NCBI RefSeq assembly: GCF_019578655.1
Contig: NC_063263.1
Span: 25,667,001 to 25,731,000 of the forward strand
DNA length: 64,000 nucleotides
Direction: 5' to 3'
Origin: Ricinus communis
Taxonomy: Eukaryota; Streptophyta; Magnoliopsida; Malpighiales; Euphorbiaceae
How positions within the stretch are numbered: the stretch's first letter is position 1; every line of letters starts with the position of its first letter. The notes beneath the pieces were generated by a model that worked only from the letters and a program-made list of their open reading frames with translations, had not been told where the DNA came from and ran no database searches. Shown here one piece after another: positions 33,156 to 44,595 of this stretch. The position numbers were made by a program, and so were the translations under genes.

Positions 33156-34410
33156 TGATGCTGGCTAAACACGACTAGCAATCTATAGGCAAGTGCACCT
33201 ATCGAATGTAATCTAGCTATGGCAAGTATTAATGTCATATCCCACAGGAACTGAGAAACTACTACTACTACGCTATTTTTATTATAACCGATCAAAAGGT
33301 GGTAAAGATCATTAACTATAAATAATTAAGATGCAATTGAATACTAAATTTTAACAAAGAGAATGAAAGTTGAAAAGGATAATAAGATGGGTTAACCTAA
33401 TTGGGGATCACTTTAGCTAGCCAGCTTACACAAAATAAATTATGAATTGATTAATTAAGAATTGCGATTTATGGATAATTTCTTAAATGAATTGGCCTCT
33501 CTCTCGAGTTAATCAATTCTTAACTCTAAAGATCTAAGGTTGGAATCTCTTCCTAGCAATTGATTTTAGAATAGCATTAATCTCTAAATTACCGCTAATA
33601 AGAATGTCTAGTTCTTATTCCAGTAAGTTATTACACTTACCTCTAAGATGTAGATCACCTAATCACACAAGCAGTGTCCAAACTCAATTGAATTTCTCAA
33701 TTACAAAGGAGTTCTCAAATTGATTCAACAATGAAGAAGAAATAAATAGATTTCATTATACTTGAATGAAAACTATAATCTTAAATCAATAATCCAATCA
33801 CTTAAGTACAAAATAAGCCTAGCATGGGTAAAGATCACCCTCAAATGGGTTTAACAAGATTAGTTACATATGTTCATGATTAAAGTAATACAAGAATCAA
33901 ATACAAAGCAAACAAGAATCAAAAAGAACATGAACACTCTTTTCTTAAATGGTAGAAATGCTATCTCCTCTTGAATAACTTTGGATCCAATCTCTACAGC
34001 TCAAGATCTCCTTCTTCTTCTTTTTGAATCTTCAATCCAATCCTGAAAAACAGCTTATCTGGGTGATGTTAAAGTGGAATTCATCTCTATTTTCTTCTTC
34101 TTGATTGTCAGGAAGGCTGCTCTTAAAGTCTGTCTTGAATACCTTAAAGTTCTCTTTCTTTCGCCACTTTTCGATCCCCTCTTTTCTCTTTCCTTTTTCT
34201 TTTCTTTTAAATTAGGTTTCAGGATCCAACACACCCGTGTTCCAGGACGTGCTGACAAGGGCATAGTACCTTTTGCAATTTTTCGTAAAAATTATGCATA
34301 TTTTAAGCAAATAACATGTATATCTAGTGTATAAGTTGTAAAAAACAAGATTTAATGCAAGAAAAATATCTCTACGACAGCCAAAAATGCCCGATGAGTG
34401 TTCAATTTCA
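33156..34410 (-). mobile_element. LTR-like block, minus orientation
   Basis: On the minus strand this runs from TGAAATTGAACACTC (34410) to GTTTAGCCAGCATCA (33156). Its middle (33480-33660) repeats, in reverse, the word order of the LTR at 12789: AAGAGATTCCAACC, CAATTGATT, CTCGAGAGAG. Upstream of its start (minus strand) is AAAGGGGAGGAAA (about 34422-34434), which could be a polypurine tract. The left boundary fits the TG...CA rule. No target duplication could be confirmed. Confidence 0.5.
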
Positions 34411-34980
34411 CTAAGAGAGGATTTCCTCCCCTTTGACAAGCCCAAGATCATTTTGGCGAGAAATTGGTGGTGAGAACTCCCAGCTGGGTGCAATTGGGGT
34501 ATGTCCCAAAAATCTAAAAGATGAGACCGCCATTTCTAGACTAATTTTGCAGAATTTAGTTAAGAAATGGGAAAGAAATCGAAGAGAAAGTGAAAAGAGA
34601 TTTGAGAGAAAAAAAAAGAGCAAATGAGATAAAGGGATTTGTGAATGGATGTTGTAGGCGGCAGTTTCAGGCATCCACCCAAGTGTTTTTAGTGAATACC
34701 GCACCATAAAGCTTTTCAACCTACTTGGGAACATGCTAACTAGTCACTAAGACTAGCGCAGAGATAGGAGTCGCCATCCGGGTAATCCTCGGGACACTTT
34801 TACTAATGAGTGGAGTTTCTTAGATTCTATAAGGAAGCTTACGCTATAAAGTCTAGAGATGGATCTGGAAGCCAACTTTCTTATTTGTTTATATTAGTCT
34901 TTAATTTTATTATTTAACAAATTATTCCCTATAAATACAAGCAATTCATATATAGGCATACCAAATAACACACAAGATAC
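34411..34980. other. Spacer between LTR-like blocks
   Basis: This may be the 3' internal end of the minus-strand element whose LTR is at 33156-34410. The minus-strand frame 34411-34734 (107 codons) is open but has no recognised family and is rich in F, S and L from low-complexity bases. Nothing else was seen. Confidence 0.3.
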
Positions 34981-36420
34981 ATCTAAGTCTAGCCCATTTT
35001 GTTAAAGCCTAATCCGTATTAGAATCGTTAGCCTACTTTACATGTTATGTTTTAGACTTTCAGCCTTTAGACCTAATGGACTACTTATTATAATGAGTCC
35101 CATTCAGTGTAAAACAAATTCTAATTAAGTACAAGTCCTAACTAAGCATGCCAAAAATCCGCTCAGTCTACTTAGATTTTAGGGTTTTAGGCCCAGTTAA
35201 TGTTGATTAGCCTATTAGACTACGAGATTCATGTTGGATCTAGTTTTAAGCCTAAGTCTATGTGGCCCATTTTAATTAATAAATCACATAATCACATATT
35301 TAATTAACTATACAATAAATAAAATAAAGAAAAAATTAAAACTAATTATTACAATCAGACCTATAACTACGATTGCAAAAAGGAAAGACCTAAAAACTAT
35401 ACATAAGCCAAAATACATTAAACAATTATAAAAAATACAAAAAGTTGGAGGCTGGCTTGAACAACCGATCGACTCAATGTAGAGCCAAAGAAGCCCTAGA
35501 GCCGATTGGCTCTAAGGCTTCTTGGCTGGTTTCGTAGTTCGTTAGTGCAATTTTGCATCCCCAGAGCCGAATTTCACATGAACAAACGTTAAAATTGATT
35601 AGAATAAAAGAAAATAAGATAAAAACATTAAAAATAAAAGTGACAAAAGTCAATTGAACAATCAAAACCCTAAATTGATAAAAATCCTATATGCAGTAAA
35701 CTAACAAATGGCATAATCAATCAAGAAAATCATATTTAACAAGTTTAATTACCTAATCAAATAAGAAAATCATATTTATGATGATGGTGTATGTATGATC
35801 AAAGAAACCCTTAAGTTCCCACCATGAATGTTAGATTTGCAAGTCTCAAGCGATGAGAATGCAATTGAGTCGAAGACTGTGTAGGAATCCAGTATTGGAT
35901 CTGGCTTAGAGAAACCTTATGTTGATTAGAAATAGATTCCAAAAGTAAGTTCTTTCTTTAGTGGCTTGTTTCCTAAAACTGTTCTTTCTTAGTGGCTTGG
36001 ATATTCTAATGTTAAACAAGATCGACATGTTTTTCTTTCTTTTTTTCTCTCTGAATTTTCTCTCTCTTTTTTCTTTCTAAGTGTCTCTCAAGTATCCATC
36101 TCACTTACTGCCAATTTTCAGTTCTCGATCCTCCCTCTAAAATTGTAGTTGCCTAGAGGTAGGATTTTAAGAAAAATCCTAAAGGAAGTGATAGATTTTA
36201 GGAATATATCGAAAAAAATTCAATTTTATTCTTAAAATTTAAATAATTATCTATAAAAATTATGATTATCATCAAGGAAACCTTCTAGAATCTATATCTG
36301 GATGTGAAATCGTCACAAAAAATAACGTCAGAGAGCAAAAAACCCAATCGGCTCTATATAGAGGGAGCTTTAGAAATTACAATTACGCCCCTGAATTTGT
36401 AAAACTGTCATTGACCCCCA
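34980..36420 (-). mobile_element. LTR-like block, copy B of the 'GGCTCTAGAGC' family
   Basis: This shares ordered landmarks with 3050-4340 in the same orientation, and with 37600-39060 in the opposite orientation. They include AAATGGGCCACATAGAC on the minus strand near 35270, the AGCCGATTGGCTCTA segment near 35500, and ATTATGATTATCATC near 36260. No coding sequence is seen. With copy C it forms a large diverged inverted repeat. Confidence 0.5.
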
Positions 36421-37600
36421 AACTTAATTTTTTCTAACAATTAGGTCCAAATTGATTTCAAAAAAGGTGATTCCAACTAGATTAACCTCGACTCTAGCCT
36501 TGGATTCACCTACCCTTCACCTCTTGAGACACGAGAAGGCAGTAACTTTCATTATAGGACTTTATGTTTTTTCCCTCGATATTTAGATCTGAAAAAAGGG
36601 TGATGATAGATGTGAAGGCTTATGTAGGGCCTACGGACGGCAAAAGTGTTGTTCAAGTCCCCAACCTATCAAAATCACATTGTCATCCAAAAATCGATCC
36701 AAGTCTCCAAAAGACACATGGAAGGCCAGTTTGAAACCCGAGGTGGGAATTCTCGAGAAATTATAAAATTGGTCCTTGACTCATCAAAATTATATTTTGG
36801 TCCCTAGGTGGACTAGTTAACAATGTATCTTCCATAAGACATCAAGCGAATCAGATCAAACCCCGAGGCGAGAAAATTCTAACCAAAAATACCTAGAAAT
36901 GAAAAATTACCAAGTTGATCCGAAGTGGTAAATTATTTACTAAAATGAAAAATAACCAGAGGAAAGTCTCTACAGATATCAAATTAGCAGGTGTGGTCCC
37001 CATATTAACAGACGCGGTTCCGAAGTCACCGAGCGTGGTCCTTATATCAATGAACGTGGTTCCGAAGTAATCAGGCGTGGTCCATAAATCAGTGGATGTG
37101 GCTCCTAAATTATTGAATGTGGTTCCTAAATAGCAGACGAAGTCCTCAACCTAAGCAGTCAACATTCTCAACCTATGCAAGCGAAGTCCTCAAAAATTCA
37201 AGCGGGCATGGTCCTCACATCAAATCAACAATCAAAGTCTGAACTTACAAGGCGTAGCTTCCATAGCTCACCAAGATATCCTTTTATTATACCTTTGACA
37301 TTTATGATTTATCTCAATTTATTTTAAATCATTGCATGCTTATAATTTCGACAAACCGGGGGCAGTTGTCTGCACCCATTTTTTGAATCTAGATATTGAA
37401 AGAATTATGAAAATCCCTATGATTAAACTTACTACCTTCTCAGGTCTCAGAAGATGGAGAACATGGGAATCTAAGGTTAGGATTGAGGTTAATCCAACTA
37501 AAATCACTATTTTTCTAAATCAATTTAGATTTAACGTTAAGAAAATGAAGTTTGAGGGCCAAAATGAAGTATTTTGCAAGTTTAGGGATTAAATTGCAAA
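36421..37600. other. Spacer between inverted LTR-like blocks
   Basis: No gene is seen. The left part holds words such as TTGGTCCTTGACTC and TTTTGGTCCCTAGG, common in plant repeats. A 21-bp minisatellite is at 36993-37138. The plus-strand frame 37332-37592 (86 codons) has no recognised family. Confidence 0.45.
36993..37138. repeat. 21-bp minisatellite, seven units
   Basis: Six units of exactly 21 bp start at 36993, 37014, 37035, 37056, 37077 and 37098, and a seventh of 20 bp starts at 37119. The consensus is GTGGTYCCNAAATNANNGANC. Units alternate partly between a GTCC and a GTTCC form, so a 42-bp higher unit is possible. Degenerate GTCCTC copies follow to about 37270. A stop codon in the fourth unit in the main frame argues against coding. 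Confidence 0.85.
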
Positions 37601-39060
37601 CTTTTCATGAACTTTTGCCTTTTTAGATCATAAAGTTGAATCGGCTTTGTGCAGAGCGGACTGGCTCTATACAGTGTTGATTTATGGTTTTCTTTATTGG
37701 ACATAGTTTTTTAGCACTTTTATGTCCAAAATGATCTTCAAGAAGGTTATTATTGATAAATATAGGATTTTTATTGATTTTATCAAATATAATCTCTAAA
37801 AAACTTTAAACATATCGATTTGTTCCTAGGGATTCCTAAACCCTAGCTCTATATATACATATTTAACTTTTAGGTTTGGGAAGGAATAATTACCAATAAT
37901 CACCAACATTGAGCGATACCTTTTTTGAAAAAAAAAAAGAGAGTGGTGACACTAAGAAAGAACTAGGAAAATTAAGAAAGTTTTGAAGAGAACGACAAAA
38001 ACCCTCTTCATACCCCAAGTAGCACTGGATCTTCAATTTAACTGCAACATCATCTCCTGAGACTCGTAGAACAACCAATTACGGCGACAACCTGAGGGCT
38101 CCTCAGCATCATCATCATCCACACTATCTTTCAAACCTGGTTCTTTTTATGCTTTCTTAGAAACATGATTAAGATTATTTTTTGTTGATTTATGTGTTTC
38201 ATATGATTAGAATAAGTTTTTAGATGATTGCATGTTATGATATTGCTAGGGATTTGAATATGATAATAGGAACATGTAGGATTTTGATTATTTTATTTTC
38301 TTTAATTTTTAGTAACATGTTTAGGATTTAATTAGATCTGTAATTCTTTAATAATTTAACAGTTAAATGTTTTAGAAATAACATAATTTAAATTTGAGAT
38401 TTAGCCATTTCTTGTTTACTGCTAGTCTAGGTTCTTTTAGATTTTGCATGTTCTGTTTAGGGTTTCTAATTGATTTTATGTTTCTTTTATGTTTTCTATT
38501 TGATTTTACACATTTTAATTGATTTCATGTTCTCTATGCATGTGTGATTGACTCTAGGGCATCAAATCAAGGGAAGAACTATCAAAAATCACTTGACCAA
38601 TCCCTAGGCCGATTGGCTTAGTGTGGAGCCGATTCGGCTCTGTGTTGAGCTTATCGGCTCTTCACCCATAGGTAATCAGTGCTACTCCATGAAACCCTAG
38701 ATTTCCGCCATTTATGGATTTTTGGCAATATTTATTAATTTATGTACATTATGTACTTAGTTTTAGGCCTTTTTCTCTTTTCCTTTTTAGTTATAGGTTG
38801 GTTGTAATAGTTAGATTTATTTTCTACATTTTATTTTGTTTATTCTTTTATTTACTATATGACTAAATAAGTGTTATGTAGTTGATTAACTAAAATGGGC
38901 CACATAGACATATGCCTTAAATTTGGACCTCACATGAAAATTTAGTCCAATAGGCTAATTAATGGTAATTGGATTTAAAATTTAAAATCAATATAGACCT
39001 AATGGGCTTTGCTATGCTTTAGCTAGGGAGATTGAGCCATATTAGATTAGGAACCACATA
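37600..39060 (+). mobile_element. LTR-like block, copy C of the 'GGCTCTAGAGC' family (inverted)
   Basis: Plus-strand landmarks mirror copies A and B: a CGGCTTTGTGCAGAGC segment near 37635, AACCTGAGGGCTCC near 38090, a repeated GCCGATTCGGCTCT group near 38610-38660, and AAATGGGCCACATAGAC near 38898. It may have been part of the Tat-like element whose gag follows at 39200. Confidence 0.5.
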
Positions 39061-39199
39061 ATTGGGCTTTATCATAAACTGTAGCCCATTATGCTTAAAG
39101 GTTAGAACTCAAGAGCATAACTTGTAATTGGACTAGATTAGGCCTTATAGATAATTGATTTAGTAAGCTACATAAATAACTTAAATGAGGGTTGGGCTT

Positions 39200-40330
39200 T
39201 AATATAAATGGGCTAGAATTAAGGATGACAGGAGGATGAATGATTCTAGGAGCAATAATAAGAAAGATTTTGTTCCTCTGAACACATCAAGGAACAACAT
39301 CTTGATGTGGGTTCAAAAGAATAAATAAGATATTAAGTATCCAAACCCTATGAGGGAGCAAACCGCGAACTTCAGGAACAAAAATAAATTATGTAAGTTC
39401 TATAATGTTAATAAGAATATAATACAATGGATTGTACTCACCTCAAGAAAGAGATTGATCGGTTGGTTGAGAGGGGCACCTGAAAAGATTTGTTACTGGA
39501 AAAGAAGGCTGGTCAGACAAAAATAGGGACTCCAAAGGATTAAGGGACAGAGATCGGGAAGGGTCTCCAGGGAAAAGAGATTCGACAAAGGGAGATATTT
39601 AATGATCTTTGGTAGAGCTATGCTCGTAGCTAAGAGCTCCAAAAGAAAAATAGGCCAAGTTATGATGGCCGAGAATGAAAAGCTCCCATATATAGTTTTT
39701 TAGAGAAGGATGGAGAAAGAATTGAAATGCCTCATCAAGAAGCCTTGGCAGTCTCGGGATTCATTGAGAATTATTGGGTATGGATGCTATTTGTGGATCA
39801 TGGAAGCACAGTCAATATCATGACTTTATAGTGCTACAAAGCCATAGATGGATGAGTAATGAATCAGAAGCCATGCATGACTCCTCTGCTCGAGTTAGGT
39901 AGCCAACCAATATAGCCTTTAGGGTTAGCCAAGTTAACTATAGAGCTCAGAGAAGAAACAAAAAAAGTGGATAGGATCAAGGGTCCGACCAAGAAGTGGC
40001 GAACAATATAATCTTCGAACGACCTATGTTGATGGAAATAAAGGCAACTAAGAGCATCAATTGTCTTAAGATGAAAATTTCAACTTCTAGAGGAATCATT
40101 ACCGTGCTTGGTACTCAAAAGATGGCAAGAGAGTGCTATCTCACTATGCTGAAAAAGACATGCCAAGCACTTCCTATAGAAGCTTTGATACACTCAAATA
40201 TGCAAGGTCCAATAGAAGTAGAGTCAATAGGAGAGTTGAGAAAGTTCTCTTTAGGAGGAGATAGACACCTATGCGAAGCTTGAGCTACGGGGAGTTTAAA
40301 AATGTAGATGTCTTCGCAACTCACGGGAAG
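39200..40330 (+). pseudogene. Tat-type gag and protease remnant
   Basis: Plus-strand translation across stops gives CKFYNVN near 39400 and a DRLVERGHLKRF-like segment near 39460, the zinc-finger and following part of Tat gag. AMLVAKSSKRKIGQVM follows near 39620. Protease reads LFVDHGSTVNIMT near 39790, with H in place of the usual N/D after the active-site D. The frame 39996-40283 then carries IIFERPMLMEIKATKS and STSRGIITVLGTQKMARECYL. It stops near 40330 at the chromovirus LTR. The copy is dead. Confidence 0.7.
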
Positions 40331-41173
40331 CAACCAGATCAAGGTCGAAAAGTTTCAACTTCGGCGAAGCTTGGAGGAGCTAGAAAACTGCTATTCAACG
40401 GCGAGGAGGAGCTGACCTTGGGTTTTCGACGGTGGGGAGCACAATTTCATCTCCAAATTTGCGAGGAGAGGGTAGCAGGCAGTTGTTTCGGTGGTGGCAG
40501 CAATGAAGGGAGCTTTCCTCCCTCAAGCCCGACGACGACAACAAGAAAAAAAGAGGAAGGAGGCGATGCCGACAACAGAAATGGAGGAAAAAGTTTGCGG
40601 TGGCTGGAAAGAGGTGGCAGGCAGCGGAAATGGGAGTGGGGAGGCAGGAGAAAGAGTGGTGTCGGGAGGGAGGAAGAAGAAAATAAGGGAAGGGGCCTTG
40701 ATGTAATTTTTTTTTTTTTTTTTTTGTGAAAAGATGAAAAAAATCACATAAGTCCCCCCTTACTAAAGTAGTTGCGATAACATCTCCACTAAAGAAAATA
40801 AACATATATCTAATATATATTTATACACTTAGAGTTATTATTAATAATTCAATCTTAGCCTAATGCTTAATAAAATCAAGAATGCCATTAGTAACAAAGT
40901 TTAGGTCTAGTTAAAATAAAATAAAATAATAAAAGTAAAGATAAAATAAATAAATAAATAAAATAAACATTTGTATTAAAGCTGAATAAAAAAAATAAAA
41001 TAAAATTTGACTTGCTAAATATTACAAAATAATATTCAAATTCACCAAAATTTTAATATACTATAGTATTGAATAATATTAATAAATTCATACTCAATTC
41101 ACCTTGAAATTTTAATTTACTAAAATGTCCTCAAAAGTAATGAAATTAAAATTTTGAAATTCACAGGTATTAC
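40331..41173 (-). repeat. Partial 3' LTR of the Del/Tekay chromovirus
   Basis: On the minus strand, TAAGGGGGGAGAA (a polypurine tract at about 41174-41188) is followed by TGTAATACCTGTGAATTTC, a usual LTR start for Del-type elements. The LTR runs to about 40331, where it joins the Tat remnant. It includes an 18-base T run on the plus strand (about 40710-40727). Open frames here (for example 40271-40729) come from low-complexity purine runs and are not taken as genes. Confidence 0.65.
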
Positions 41174-41199
41174 ATTCTCCCCCCTTAAAAGAATCATTC

Positions 41200-41460
41200 C
41201 TCGAATTTAGAAAGGAAATATGCCTACCTCAAGACTGAAATAAATAAGGGTGGTTATCTCTCATCTCCTGCTCGGTTTCCCAAGTACACTCCTCGGTAGA
41301 ATGATTCCACTACGGCACCTTAACTATAAGTATAACCTTAGATCGCAGTTGGCGAACTTAAGTGTCCACGATCATAACTAGCTACTCTTTGTAAGTCAAG
41401 TCTTTGCTTACTTCCACATATTGAGGTTGCAACACGTGAGAAGGATTCAAAATTTATTTT
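41200..41460 (-). pseudogene. Chromodomain at the integrase end
   Basis: On the minus strand this reads PSHVLQPQYVEVSKDLTY. With stops it continues VRQLRSKVILIVKVP, then WNHSTEECTWETEQEMRDNHPYLF. The W-N/x-H-S-x-E-E-x-T-W-E pattern is the chromodomain-type tail of Del/Tekay elements, thought to guide insertion to marked chromatin. Confidence 0.75.
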
Positions 41461-42340
41461 CTCAATATGGTTATATGAAATACCGGATGCACATGTGAGA
41501 AATTTGGCTGCAAGTCCAACTTGTATGCTACATCTCCGATCATGTCAATAATCTCAAAGGGGCCCATGTAACGAGGAGCCAACTTGCATTTCTTGCTTAA
41601 TCGCATCATACCACGTATAGGGGATACCTTTAGGAATACATACTCCCCAATACTGAACTCCACGTGCTTCCATTTCGAATCCACATAACTCTTTTGCCTA
41701 CTAAAAATTGTCTTCAGTCGCTCGCTGATAATAAGAATCTTCTCCAAAGTAATTTGAACTAACTTCAGTCCTGCTAACTTCCGTTCACGAGCTTCTTCCC
41801 AACACACAGGAGATCTACACTTCCTTTCGTATTATGAGCCATCTCGATGCTCACAATGTAGCTGTTATTATAAGCGAACTCTATCAATGGCAGGTATTAA
41901 TCCCACTGACCACAAAAGTCTATTACACACAGCCAAAGCATATCTTCCAAGATCTAAATTGTCCTCTCTGACTGTCCGTCGGTCTGGGAGTGAAAAGTTG
42001 TGCTGAATTCCAATCTAGTACCAAGCTCCTCTTGTAGCTTTCTCTAAAACCTTGAAGTGAATTGCGGTCCCCTGTCAAACACTATAGAGACAGGAACACC
42101 GTAAAGATTGACAATTCTCTCCAGATACACCCTTGCATACTTAGCCACAGAATAGGTAGTCTTTACAAGAAGGAAGTGCGATGACTTAGTCAATCGGTCC
42201 ATAATTACCTAGATAGAGTCATAACCAGCCGAAGTCTTAGGTAAACCTGACACAAAATCCATAGTAATCCTTTCCCATTTCCACTTCGCTATGGGAACCT
42301 ACTGCAATAACCTTGACGGCTTCTAGTGCTCCAAATTAAC
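41454..42340 (-). pseudogene. Chromovirus integrase core and C-terminal part
   Basis: The frame 41454-41807 holds YVFLKVSPIRGMMRLSKKCKLAPRYMGPFEI and VHPVFHITILRK, the integrase C-terminal (GPF/Y-like) module. Upstream, with breaks, come ERIVNLYGVPVSIVFDRGPQFTSRF (about 42115-42040) and FHSQTDGQSERTI (about 41980-41940). These hold the second catalytic aspartate and the glutamate region. Confidence 0.8.
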
Positions 42341-43112
42341 CTGCTAACACGTCAAACACTTGGAAATAAACTCTGCCACATCCTTTTTTTATCCCATTCC
42401 ACCAATAAATTCCCTTCAAATCATGATACATCTTCACAGAACCTGGGTGGATGTCGTAAGTTGTATAGTGAGCCTCTTCTAAAATATCCTTCCTGAGATT
42501 ATCCATATTGGGTACACACAGCCTAGTGCCCATCCTGAGAGTGCCATCATCATTTATAACAAAATCAGTAGCTTGACCCTGTTGTACTTCTTTCCAAATT
42601 TTCCTTAACCATGGGTCCTGATTCTGAGCTACCTTAATTCTTTCAACAAGCACAGACCTAATCCTGAAATGCGCTAACAATGCTCCTGATTCCAATACCT
42701 CCATCTACAAGCCTTGGTCGTACAATTCGTGCAACTCTTTAGTCAGAGGTCTCTTCTCTGAGCTGATATGAGCAAGACTACCTATTGACTTCCTACTTAA
42801 GGCATCAGCCATGACATTTGCTTTACCTAGATGGTAGAGAATGATACAATCATAAACCTACAAAAGCTCCAACCATCTCCTCTGCCTTAGATTCGATTCC
42901 TTCTACTGAAAAATATACTTCAAGCTCTTGTGATCCTTATATATCTCGCATGTCTCCCCATAGAGATAGTGCCTTCAAATTTTAAGGGCAAAAATTACTG
43001 CTGCTATCTCTAAGTCATGAGTAGGGTAATTTTGTTCATGCCTCTTCAATTGCCTAGATGCATAAGCCACTACCTTACCATGTTGTATCAAAACATATCC
43101 CAAATCCACTCT
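42336..43112 (-). pseudogene. Chromovirus RNase H end and integrase zinc-binding part
   Basis: Starting at the solo LTR, the minus strand gives [23 protein letters not shown] and TYDLE-like text, then DALSRKSIG (about 42805). The frame 42336-42704 reads VAQNQDPWLRKIWKEVQQG and HYTTYDIHPGSVKMYHDLKGIYWW, the H-H part of the integrase zinc finger. The C-C part is altered. Confidence 0.75.
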
Positions 43113-43117
43113 GGAAG
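43113..43117 (-). repeat. Target-site duplication GGAAG of the solo LTR, left copy
   Basis: GGAAG stands directly before the TGATGAGC start and is repeated after the CACATCA end (44591-44595). Confidence 0.9.
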
Positions 43118-43410
43118 TGATGAGCATAGTTTTATACATATTTGCTTGCATATTATTGCGTATGTTCTTAGCAATTATTGTGCTTTTATTCCCAGATCAC
43201 CCGTGTTTTGTGTTCTTTTGCATTTCAGGAACATTTATAGGACCATCATCGTTGTTTAAGCAATTATAGATCAATACGTGCGGAAACGGACGAGAATTCA
43301 TCAAGATCGGATAAGAGCCCGCAATGCATACATTGAGCACGGCTGGACTCGGCCGTGCTCAACCATTGGCTTTGATTCTTGAAATTGGCACTTTGGGCAC
43401 GGTTTGTAGC

Positions 43411-43505
43411 CACCACGGCCTCCAAGACGGCCCGTGGTGGCCAACACGGTAGAAACACGGCCCGTGGTGGTTAACACGGGGAGGAACACTACCGTGGTGA
43501 AACCC
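43411..43505. repeat. GC-rich minisatellite in the solo LTR
   Basis: Units with ACGGCCCGTGGTGG and AACACGG spacers, in an arrangement different from either LTR of the related full element. Confidence 0.65.
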
Positions 43506-43562
43506 TACCGGCTGGACTTGGTAGCACAAAGACGGCCTTGAACACGGCCGTCTTGAGTTAAA

Positions 43563-43569
43563 TATATAA
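43563..43569 (+). promoter_or_regulatory. TATA-like box in the solo LTR
   Basis: TATATAA lies in the same context as at 13247 and 17705. It could fire plus-strand transcription across the chromovirus remnant. Confidence 0.4.
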
Positions 43570-44590
43570 GAAAAATGAGTTTTTCTTAAGAGAGGAGGGG
43601 AGAAAGAGTGACATTGAGCCCTAGTGGTCGGTTCGGTTTCCGCACAGTCACGAGAGAGAGTTGCGGTGAGCAGAATCCCGGAATCGTAAGATTCCGAGTG
43701 CAAAACAGTGGTGGAGCAATTCAAGAGGCGTTTGGGAGATTAATCAAAGTGTAGATCCAGGATTTGGAGCTGTTCATCCAATTCGAGAGAAAAGGGTGTA
43801 CATGTTTTATTTTCATTATTCTTTCATTGTAATTGATTTCCTAGATTGTTTTAAACATGAACATGTTTAGCTAGACTGATTTAATCCATTGGGATTTCTT
43901 TACTATGTTGGCTTGATATTATATTGTTGGATTGTTTGAGTTGGTTTTGTATTCTTCTTGTTTTCGGTGATTTATAAGATTATGCATTATTCATGACACG
44001 TTGTGAATTGTGATGTTTAGATTGCTTTATGAGATTGAGAAATCCGTTTGGCAATTGGAACTTTGAATAACAAGAACTGGTTAATAATCGCTTAGAGATA
44101 AGGATAATTAACTAGTCGGATTAAGAATTAACAAAGCTTAATAGAGGCGGATTAAAGCTTAATGCTAATTTAAGAATCAATTGTTAGGAAGAGATTCCAA
44201 CTTTAGGTTATTAGGTTTAGGAATTCGGTTATCTCGAGAGAGAAACCGAATTCGGTTAAGAATTCGTCCACGGGTAGCATAATTAGACTCACTGATCCTT
44301 TATCTTTTGTTCGGATGCCAACTAGTTTAGATTCCCTTTGGGTTTGTCTTCTTGTCTTGATTATTTCACTTATCAATTACTCCTGCATCTCCCTTAGAAC
44401 TTAGCTCGTAGTTAATAGTTAGTTTAGAATTTATTCATCATCCATTTTAGGTTAATATAACAAAGAACAAAGGAGTAACTCTGGGCTTTCGCTTTCCCGA
44501 GGAATACGACCTTGATACTCGCCATTAGTGCTAGACTGCATCGATAGGTACACTGCCTTAGATTGTAGCTAACACGAGTAGCACACATCA

Positions 44591-44595
44591 GGAAG
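44591..44595 (+). repeat. Target-site duplication GGAAG of the solo LTR, right copy
   Basis: The GGAAG after the LTR is followed by CATG, the same four bases that follow the GGAAG at 18725. Confidence 0.9.

Larger units (their letters stand above)
43118..44590 (+). mobile_element. Solo LTR of the same family as 12789-18724
   Basis: 1473 bp, TGATGAGC to CACATCA, flanked by GGAAG on both sides and oriented plus inside the minus-strand chromovirus RNase H. It matches the 17258-18724 LTR along its whole length, including the terminal 155 bases missing from the 5' LTR of that element. It holds its own version of the GC-rich repeats (43411-43505), the hairpin (43334-43362) and TATATAA (43563). Internal sequence is absent, as expected for LTR-LTR recombination. 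Confidence 0.9.

Noticed and set aside
34739..34743. ACTAG as the partner of ACTAG at 33151-33155, giving a target duplication for a larger minus-strand element
   Set aside because: The element would then start TAGCATG on the minus strand and break the TG...CA rule. A five-base match in the neighbourhood can occur by chance.
36993..37138. CRISPR-like spacing of short repeats
   Set aside because: Units are head-to-tail at 21 bp with no unique spacers, and the surroundings are plant retroelement DNA. It is a minisatellite.
40271..40805. Open frames of 136-152 codons on both strands rich in E/K/G or F/S/L
   Set aside because: They come from purine/pyrimidine low-complexity runs in a partial LTR, overlap on both strands, and show no family signature.
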